From NCBI RefSeq assembly GCF_900115435.1, contig NZ_FOWK01000006.1:62001-126000 (forward strand): a DNA stretch of 64,000 bases. The letters run 5' to 3'. The position numbers were made by a program, and so were the translations under genes. Below the pieces are notes generated by a model. That model did no database searches and had not been told where the DNA came from. It saw nothing but the letters and a program-made list of their open reading frames with translations. Below, in pieces: positions 54,603 to 60,858 of this stretch. Position 1 is the first letter of the stretch. Every line of letters begins with the position of its first letter. Source of the stretch: Prevotella sp. tf2-5 (lineage in GTDB: Bacteria; Bacteroidota; Bacteroidia; Bacteroidales; Bacteroidaceae).

Positions 54603-54677
54603 ATGGAACTGATCCTTGTAGCGCTCGTCACTTGGTTTGTTTTGGTATTGATTCTCCCTAAACCAAAACGTAAATAA
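54603..54677 (+). CDS. Predicted 24-residue membrane microprotein
   Basis: A short frame, ATG to TAA, encoding a 24-residue peptide: an acidic start (MEL), one membrane-length hydrophobic stretch of about 17 residues (ILVALVTWFVLVLILP) and a basic end (KPKRK), the charge pattern of a small inner-membrane protein with its C-terminus inside. It has a perfect promoter 24 bases upstream and a strong intrinsic terminator 27 bases downstream, so it forms a complete transcription unit. It could be a regulatory membrane microprotein, a type I toxin, or the coding part of a dual-function small RNA. Unrecognised. Confidence 0.6.
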   Translation: MELILVALVTWFVLVLILPKPKRK

Positions 54678-54703
54678 TGAATATTTTCATTTAATATAAA
54701 GAT

Positions 54704-54738
54704 ACGGTATATTTGCACAAACAAATATACCGTTTTTT
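54704..54738 (+). terminator. Intrinsic terminator of the micro-gene
   Basis: Perfect 12-bp stem ACGGTATATTTG/CAAATATACCGT, loop CACAAA, then six T residues (54733-54738). Confidence 0.88.
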
Positions 54739-54861
54739 ATGGGGAACCATGAAACATTCCAGGCTATGATGATTATGTCTCTGCAAGATACTAATTTTTA
54801 GCAAATCAACTATATCCATGTGACGCAGGGATAGGTCTGTCATGTTTAGGGAAAAACGGTA

Positions 54862-55203
54862 TCAGTCCCTATGATATATGTCTTGACTTTCCCATCTGTC
54901 GAAGATATCCTTAGCCTTAACGGACACTTCGGAGGAAGACTGTCCGTAAACCGTTCTGGATTCTCCCGTTATCAGGTTCTTCAAACGCATGGCTAAGTGG
55001 TTTCGCTTTGTTTTGAAGGCCTTTTCCACTATGAATTTGCCAGGAATATCCTCTACGGAATGACGGTAAGAGTTCCACGGTACACGATCCGTTTCCGTTG
55101 CGGTTTGTTTTTTACTAGAAAACATAGAAGCGCAGCCCATACCACCAAAGGAGCACATCATGACCAATCCCATGATAGCCAATATGCCGAATAATATATC
55201 CAT
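54862..55203 (-). CDS. Small membrane-anchored hypothetical protein
   Basis: A 113-residue protein with an N-terminal hydrophobic helix (about 3-27, ILFGILAIMGLVMMCSFGGM) and a soluble basic remainder (WNSYRHSVEDIPGKFIVEKAF, NLITGESRTVYGQS). The Cys near residue 24 is not in a good lipobox. I do not recognise the family. It is the most downstream gene of the accessory block, with a 98-base gap to its upstream neighbour that shows no promoter I can support. Confidence 0.65.
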   Translation of the reverse strand: MDILFGILAIMGLVMMCSFGGMGCASMFSSKKQTATETDRVPWNSYRHSVEDIPGKFIVEKAFKTKRNHLAMRLKNLITGESRTVYGQSSSEVSVKAKDIFDRWESQDIYHRD

Positions 55204-55301
55204 ATCCTCTTCCTTTATATAGTTACTTTCTGTTGTTTACTCACACAGGAAAATCCTCGTGTGAGCATGATTTCCTTCGACATCACTGTCCCTTTCCATA
55301 A

Positions 55302-55733
55302 TTAGGTTTTTACAAAGATAACAGATCTTTCAATTACTTCCTTTAGAGATAATCCATTTATCTTAAAGTTTAGCCAAAGATCATGAAGGTCTTTATATTC
55401 ATAAATCACTTCTGGCTCTGGTTCAGGACAATGTGAGAATTCCACTCTTTCGATGATGTACTGTCCATCCCAGTCATCTCTGTTCTTGAGTTTCCAAACC
55501 TCATTATTTTGCATATTGTCAATATAGTAGAACTCATCTGTTTGTACAAAATATAGAGCAAGATCAAATCCGTAATGATCCAAATAAAACTTTAAAATAT
55601 TCCAAGAGTCGGTAGAGTGAGCATCTGATTGATTTGCCTCTCTCCATCCTAATTCATCTTCATACAAATTGGTATCACCATCTCGCTTAGGAATAGGATA
55701 CCAAAAATTCTTTTTTAATCTTTTCCGTATCAT
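55302..55733 (-). CDS. Hypothetical acidic protein, possible immunity protein
   Basis: A 143-residue soluble protein, Trp/Tyr/Asp-rich (LGWREANQSDAHSTDSW, YFVQTDEFYYIDNMQN, CPEPEPEVIYEYKDLHDLW). No known domain recognised. It starts 9 bases after the stop of a small toxin-like gene, and its size, acidity and position fit an immunity protein, which is an inference from context only. Base composition is AT-rich compared with the core genes. Confidence 0.65.
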   Translation of the reverse strand: MIRKRLKKNFWYPIPKRDGDTNLYEDELGWREANQSDAHSTDSWNILKFYLDHYGFDLALYFVQTDEFYYIDNMQNNEVWKLKNRDDWDGQYIIERVEFSHCPEPEPEVIYEYKDLHDLWLNFKINGLSLKEVIERSVIFVKT

Positions 55734-55742
55734 ATTTCAATA

Positions 55743-56216
55743 TCATTTTTGATGTTCTTTATTATACTTCAAAGCTTTTTTGATAAATTTCATATCAGCC
55801 TTTGTTGGTTCATAGAAATTGTTTTTGTCGTGAGCTTTTCTTCCTACATTACCTTTTTCTTTATTTCCTGGCCATTTATGAGTATGTGTCCCTACTTTAT
55901 GAACCTTACCTTTTCTTTTAATTTCTTTAAATGGAACGAGATTACCAGACTTGTCGAATATCAGATCGATTGACTTTACGATTTTGTGAGTCCGACCGCT
56001 ATAGAATGCGATTGCTACTATTTGATTCGGATTATCTGGAGACGTAATATAATACATCGTTGAAGTAAAGCTATTCATAGGAATGCTTGTATTATCATTA
56101 ACGGAACTGGATACAACTTTATTGTTACCAATTGTTCCAACTTGATTAAAACGATCACCAGAATAGATATCTAAACTGTAATCATGATAGTGTTTAGAAG
56201 CACCGTTTCCTCCCAT
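55743..56216 (-). CDS. MGG-type toxin-like protein
   Basis: A 157-residue basic protein starting MGGNGASKHYHDYSLDIY. This start, together with the mid-part FTSTMYYI, IVKSIDLIF, the His-rich GTHTHKWPGNK and a C-terminal helix TKADMKFIKKALK, recalls small MGG(R/N)GAS proteins found as toxin domains or free-standing genes in phage and polymorphic toxin loci. That link is from memory. The His cluster could be catalytic or metal-binding. No signal peptide. It overlaps the DUF4417 gene by 23 bases and is followed by a possible immunity gene. Confidence 0.6.
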   Translation of the reverse strand: MGGNGASKHYHDYSLDIYSGDRFNQVGTIGNNKVVSSSVNDNTSIPMNSFTSTMYYITSPDNPNQIVAIAFYSGRTHKIVKSIDLIFDKSGNLVPFKEIKRKGKVHKVGTHTHKWPGNKEKGNVGRKAHDKNNFYEPTKADMKFIKKALKYNKEHQK

Positions 56217-56913
56217 AATGTAATCTATTTATAATGTTGTTATTAAAATATATACTTATCTCCTCATATTCTCCATCCATCTTATCACCATAACGAATGA
56301 TAAGTGACGGCTCTAACACTTTAATTACTTCTTCGTAACCTAAATGCCAAAAGTAACATGCGTCAGGATCACCTCTTATTCCCATGCAGTTAATGGCAAT
56401 CACACAGTGTTTGGGGTAGACATGAATACAATAACCATAACTATTTGGACCTGCCCACGAAATATTATAAATGACAGGTATGTGATTCACTATCCATAGT
56501 CTAGTCATTTGTTGATTTCTCCACGCACTTTGTCTTTTGTCATGTTCAGTCCAATTCAAATACACGGAATTGTCTGGGCTGATAACCATAGGATATGACA
56601 TCATCATTGCAGTATAACGTAACGGATGGTTGTTGATACATTGGAACATATAATCATGAAGGTAAAAATGAATACAACTATCTGAAATGATACCTTTGTT
56701 ATATTCAGCCCTTGCATAATTGAAGCCCAAAAGATTTGTAGGCCTCAACCCCTCATTCTGAATAAAATCATCTTGCTCTATAACATGACTAGGAAGTATC
56801 ATCCCATGATTAAGTTGCAATTTGGATGGTATAATAATCCTCTGTTCCACACCTTTACCATAATGTGAATAGGCAACCTCGTTTGTGTTTTCAATAAATA
56901 AATTTTTTGTCAT
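56194..56913 (-). CDS. DUF4417-like protein
   Basis: A 239-residue soluble protein. The run FNYARAEYNKGIISDSCIHF, then MVISPDNSVYLNWTEHDKR, RLWIVNHIPVIYNISWAG and CVIAINCMGIRGD follows the pattern of DUF4417, a family seen mostly in mobile elements and phages, with no established function. In-frame ATGs at 56964 and 56940 are alternatives; I chose 56913 (MTKNLFIENTN) because it is preceded by the A-rich stretch favoured in this lineage. It ends 23 bases inside the MGG-type gene. Confidence 0.68.
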   Translation of the reverse strand: MTKNLFIENTNEVAYSHYGKGVEQRIIIPSKLQLNHGMILPSHVIEQDDFIQNEGLRPTNLLGFNYARAEYNKGIISDSCIHFYLHDYMFQCINNHPLRYTAMMMSYPMVISPDNSVYLNWTEHDKRQSAWRNQQMTRLWIVNHIPVIYNISWAGPNSYGYCIHVYPKHCVIAINCMGIRGDPDACYFWHLGYEEVIKVLEPSLIIRYGDKMDGEYEEISIYFNNNIINRLHYGRKRCF

Positions 56914-56978
56914 TGTTTGTTCTTTTTTTTGATTCTCCATTGCTCTCGATTTTCGATTGCACATTCGAATCGTTATAC

Positions 56979-57010
56979 ATGTAGAGCAGTTTTAAGAACA
57001 TGCTCTACAT
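56979..57010. repeat. Perfect 10-bp inverted repeat upstream of the DUF4417 gene
   Basis: ATGTAGAGCA (56979-56988) and TGCTCTACAT (57001-57010) with a 12-base loop. It lacks a T-run, so it is more likely an operator or leader hairpin than a terminator. It lies in a 366-base non-coding gap (56914-57279) that otherwise holds only the terminator at 57222-57255. Confidence 0.6.
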
Positions 57011-57221
57011 ATCGGGCAAAAACGAATCTTGGGTTTACCAAAAAGGCATGTTGGGGCGTGTTTTGTAAAAAAACTAGAAGATATTTGGGATAAATTAACT
57101 AATTTAACAGGGATTGACTGAATCATTTCGCATTAATTGAAATAATCAAAATGGTTATCAATTAGTCTAAAATTGCGCTCAATTGAGGAACAAAATGTAA
57201 AAATATTAGAACCTCCATAAC

Positions 57222-57255
57222 AAAAGAAGCAGGTTCCTTCGGTCCTGCTTCTTTT
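57222..57255 (-). terminator. Intrinsic terminator of the EVE/GmrSD/MmeI-like operon
   Basis: Perfect 12-bp stem AAAAGAAGCAGG/CCTGCTTCTTTT with a 10-base loop. Its arms are A-rich and T-rich at the outer ends, so it can act on either strand. It follows the EVE-domain gene stop by 24 bases and separates the defence genes from the DUF4417 group. Confidence 0.85.
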
Positions 57256-57279
57256 CTTTCTCAATATTCTTTTCTAGAA

Positions 57280-58137
57280 CTACATGAGCTTTTCCAGTTC
57301 TTCTGTTACATTGTTTGACAACAACACACCTGAATGACCTCTTGACCATTCAAAGGAAGGAATAGCTTTTTGCAGTTTTTCAAGAGAAATGTTTGATCCA
57401 GCTTGTGGTTCTGCAGGATTCATACATACCATATCCACATACATCCTACGCTTAGTGCTTCCACCCCAGTCGTCACCAGGATATGGATCATTAAGGAACT
57501 GACCGCTGAATACTATACCTGCTTTATCGTCGCCGACTCGCATCATATAGAAGAAATCACCCCTTCGAGCCTCTTCCCAATCGTAGATACTCCAGTTTAT
57601 GCGGAACATACCATGTTCCATGTTTGCCACACACTCTTCATAATCCTTTTCTGTAAACGAACTGATAGAGGGATTCCAACGCATCAGATAATGTCTGGAC
57701 TCAGCAGGTACAGGTATTATCTCAAACTGGACTTCCCAAATACAACTATCGCCATCAGCATCTTCCACACTGGGTTTACCTGGACCCTGGAAGCGAAAAC
57801 GAACACCTGGCTCCGTATTTATACCAATGATTCTTGAAAGGCAATAATCATCTTCACCTTTTAGGAGCAGGAAATCTAATGTACTTTTGATAGCATAAGG
57901 GAACACACCTTTATTATATAGATAACATCCATGAAAGGTTTCTGGCATCTCGTCAATGACCAACAATAGATGTCCCTCTACATTCTCCAATATCAGACGG
58001 TAGTTGTCATCGTTGATATCTAAGCAAATCTGGTTTATCTCTCCTGAACGAACTTTGCCGATCACCTCACTGTCTACATAAACAGTAAGAGCAACTTCGT
58101 TGATGTCAATCTCCTTGTTCTTTTTGTTTGTTTTCAT
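57280..58137 (-). CDS. EVE-like (modified-base reader) domain protein
   Basis: A 285-residue protein. The N-terminal ~145 residues (YVDSEVIGKVRSGEINQICL, FHGCYLYNKGVFPYAI) are of unknown fold. The C-terminal 135 residues, from YLMRWNPSI through NWSIYDWEEARRGDFFYMMR, GIVFSGQFLNDPYPGDDWGG, YVDMVCMNP to HSGVLLSNNVTEELEKL, match the EVE/PUA-like domain fused to McrA- or McrB-type nucleases, which read modified cytosines. It is downstream of a GmrSD-like gene, so it probably supplies modification recognition to that nuclease. A TATCTTTG box at 58166-58173 may give an internal promoter. Confidence 0.72.
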   Translation of the reverse strand: MKTNKKNKEIDINEVALTVYVDSEVIGKVRSGEINQICLDINDDNYRLILENVEGHLLLVIDEMPETFHGCYLYNKGVFPYAIKSTLDFLLLKGEDDYCLSRIIGINTEPGVRFRFQGPGKPSVEDADGDSCIWEVQFEIIPVPAESRHYLMRWNPSISSFTEKDYEECVANMEHGMFRINWSIYDWEEARRGDFFYMMRVGDDKAGIVFSGQFLNDPYPGDDWGGSTKRRMYVDMVCMNPAEPQAGSNISLEKLQKAIPSFEWSRGHSGVLLSNNVTEELEKLM

Positions 58138-58174
58138 AGGTCTTTTGATTTTTATTATCTGCGTACAAAGATAC

Positions 58175-59977
58175 TTATAAACTATAGAAATAATCTTTGA
58201 TTTTTTGAGCCATCAACAGACGCCTCTTTTCAAGGAAATTGTCATAGTCCTGATAATCCATATCTTTTAAATCTATTGGAATACAACTTGTCCGACAATT
58301 ATTAATGAGTTCATCAGAGGAATTAATAGTTGTATACTTCGACTCTTGTCCACTCATACATGCATCATAAACTTCTTTCATATAGTTGTTGGGGGCTTTC
58401 ATTCCTATAGCTATATTGATAGGTTTAGATAAGATAGCAAGATTTGCAACTTGGTTATATCTGACAACGGTATTAATGCCGGAGTTCTGCAAATATTTTC
58501 TTGGGAAGATATGATGGATATCTGCTGTTTCCAGTAAATCCCTTACTTTTGCGCCTGGACTTAAAAATGCATCGTCATTCATTTTGCATTGTGCAGCAAG
58601 ATAGACAATGAAAGCTGGTGTAGTTGTGGAGGATGACTGAAGACTCTGAGGGACGGTTACTTCCCAGAATGTTTCTGCCAGATTTGCCATTACCTCATTG
58701 TAGTAACGAATAAAACCTCTGTCACTGATTGCTCTTAAATCCCTTTCCATCTGGGTCTCTGGTGATCCCACATATCTACCAGTCAACACAGACATCACAT
58801 ACCATCTTTGGACATAATGGAATACTTTTAGTTTCTCTATGCTACTATCATTACGTAATCTGATAAATAATGTATAGGCAAAGTCCAAAGCCATTCTTCC
58901 TTTAACAAGTCTTGGATATACGAAACCTGCCGATTTGATAGTATCAAAAAACTGTTTGAGAGTGTACTCATTACAGTAGTTCTTCACACCATCTGTAAAC
59001 TTAATGAAAGTATCTTCCTGAATGGTTTCTTCAAAAGAACGTGTTTCAAAGTTGCGACCATGCAACAAATCTGTTAAATTTGCAAGTTTACCTCTGTCAT
59101 ACTTAGTCATAAAAGAAGTGCGAAGCACATCATCGAAGATTGGAGTAAAGATGTTAAACTGATAGTTTGCCATCCACTTGATCAGATTGTAATAGTCAGA
59201 CTCTACAAATTCCTTATCTTGATTGATCTTTTTTATAAAATCATGATTCTTTGCCAGATGGCTACAATAGTCAATTGCTTTACGAAGCATAAACCCTCCA
59301 TATTTCTCGTCTGATGCAATAGTTGACATTACGAAGTCTGCCTGAGTAAGAGCTTTTCCTTGACTATTGATACGAATAAAAATCTCTGTAACATCATCAA
59401 TCGATAAACCATCGTTTAGATGAATAATACCTATCGGACAGTTTTTGATATTAATAACATTTTGTATCAACGAACTTAGTTTGGGGCGTTCCATATCAGG
59501 ATTGGCCTGACAGAAAGACTCAACAAATTCCCATGAATTGAATTCTGGCTTAAACAATTCTGCTATATCTGAAATCCATCGTTTATCTTTCAAGATGGCA
59601 GCACTCTGCACCTCGAATCGTTGTTCGTCATTTTGAGCAAAAGGATTGAAAGCAATCTTATAAACTCTTTCGTTGAAATCTTTATCCAATACCTTCATGC
59701 CCACAAGAGCCGTCATGATGGCAGTCACACGTTGCTGTCCATCAATCATAATCATTTTACCGCTCGTCAGATTTCCTTCCTTGTCTTTCATGTTTGGATT
59801 CTGCCAAACAATCAGATAACCCACAGGGAAACCATTATAAAGAGAATCAATAAGGTCACGAATCTTCGATCCATCCCATACAAATGGTCTTTGGATTTCA
59901 GGAATAGAAATTTGACCATTATTGATATAACCTATGACGTTATCAATCGTCCTACTATCTACAGAAAATTGTGGCAT
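58175..59977 (-). CDS. GmrSD-like DUF262/HNH modification-dependent endonuclease
   Basis: A 600-residue single-chain protein. The N-terminal DUF262 domain (ParB-like, GmrS part) has ISIPEIQRPFVWDGSKIRDL (about 24-43), LYNGFPVGYLIVW and MIDGQQRVTAIM with the DGQQR motif at 79-83. The C-terminal part has an HNH-like motif, DIHHIFPRKYL (486-496), with NQVANLAILSKPINIAIG, as in the DUF1524/GmrD part. Fused GmrSD enzymes are NTP-dependent type IV restriction enzymes cutting DNA with modified (for example glucosylated) cytosines. Substrate here unknown. Gaps: 21 bases to the upstream and 37 to the downstream gene. Confidence 0.86.
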   Translation of the reverse strand: MPQFSVDSRTIDNVIGYINNGQISIPEIQRPFVWDGSKIRDLIDSLYNGFPVGYLIVWQNPNMKDKEGNLTSGKMIMIDGQQRVTAIMTALVGMKVLDKDFNERVYKIAFNPFAQNDEQRFEVQSAAILKDKRWISDIAELFKPEFNSWEFVESFCQANPDMERPKLSSLIQNVINIKNCPIGIIHLNDGLSIDDVTEIFIRINSQGKALTQADFVMSTIASDEKYGGFMLRKAIDYCSHLAKNHDFIKKINQDKEFVESDYYNLIKWMANYQFNIFTPIFDDVLRTSFMTKYDRGKLANLTDLLHGRNFETRSFEETIQEDTFIKFTDGVKNYCNEYTLKQFFDTIKSAGFVYPRLVKGRMALDFAYTLFIRLRNDSSIEKLKVFHYVQRWYVMSVLTGRYVGSPETQMERDLRAISDRGFIRYYNEVMANLAETFWEVTVPQSLQSSSTTTPAFIVYLAAQCKMNDDAFLSPGAKVRDLLETADIHHIFPRKYLQNSGINTVVRYNQVANLAILSKPINIAIGMKAPNNYMKEVYDACMSGQESKYTTINSSDELINNCRTSCIPIDLKDMDYQDYDNFLEKRRLLMAQKIKDYFYSL

Positions 59978-59998
59978 GATCTATATATAAATTTTAAT

Positions 59999-60850
59999 TT
60001 ATAATTCTAATTTCCTAATATCTATATTCCCTTTGTTTTCATTGTAATATTTTATATATTTATCAATTAAAGGGTTGTTCTTTTTTTTCATTTCTTCTTC
60101 ACGTCTTTCCCGTGTATCATACAAAAAGGGAATTGATATATTACCAATTATACTTTCATACTTAATAAATTTAATTGGAACTTTCCCACTTACCAATTTC
60201 TCAACTAATAGGCATTCCTTACTTTGACAAGAAGTCAAATATATTGTACTGATTGCACCTTCTATGTTTAAATAATCTAAGGTATTACTCAACACTCTAT
60301 ATTCATTCTCTCTAGACCAACTGTCCTGTTTAGTGAAAAACAGTTCTTTTTGATGTTTCTTTATGTAATATAAAAGACCTTTCTGAGTCTTTATCCGATA
60401 ATCAATTTTATGTTGTTTTTTTAATCTTTGTTTATATTTTACAGGACTTTTTATTACACTATCTGGAAAGTTAATCTTATCGTATTCTATTTCGATACAT
60501 ATGCCTTTTCTTTTATCTCCATATAATCCCCACATCATCGGAGACATACATCCTTTAAAAAAGGAATCATAGTCCATTGTAAAACTAATTTGCTTATACG
60601 ATTTCCTTATCCTATTTAATTCGAGAATTAATGGTATTTGTTTATAATCTGATGTAGATGTAGTAAAGTAAGCTTCTTCTATATCGTTTACGTCTGTTAC
60701 CTTTGCGAACTTCAAATTCTTGTTAAGCCAAATTTTGACAAAAGTATCAAACGATGTGTAATGATATAGTCTTTTAAAACGTTCATCTCCAGTTAACCTT
60801 TTACCTGGATAATCTCCCTGACGGGTGTGATGCACAAAACCTGTTTCCAT
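59999..60850 (-). CDS. DUF2971-family protein
   Basis: A 283-residue, very AT-rich gene. RLYHYTSFDTFVKIWLNKNL, KFAKVTDVNDIEE, MSPMMWGLYGDKRKGICIEI and SRENEYRVL are the order and form of DUF2971, a family often encoded in defence islands, with no proven activity. There is no signal peptide. It lies 8 bases after the MmeI-like gene and 21 before the GmrSD-like gene, so it is almost certainly cotranscribed. It may be an effector or sensor; this is inferred only from location. Confidence 0.8.
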   Translation of the reverse strand: METGFVHHTRQGDYPGKRLTGDERFKRLYHYTSFDTFVKIWLNKNLKFAKVTDVNDIEEAYFTTSTSDYKQIPLILELNRIRKSYKQISFTMDYDSFFKGCMSPMMWGLYGDKRKGICIEIEYDKINFPDSVIKSPVKYKQRLKKQHKIDYRIKTQKGLLYYIKKHQKELFFTKQDSWSRENEYRVLSNTLDYLNIEGAISTIYLTSCQSKECLLVEKLVSGKVPIKFIKYESIIGNISIPFLYDTRERREEEMKKKNNPLIDKYIKYYNENKGNIDIRKLEL

Positions 60851-60858
60851 ATCCTTTT

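Noticed and set aside
54739..54801. 20-codon frame directly after the micro-gene terminator
   Set aside because: It has no promoter of its own and begins at the end of the terminator T-run.
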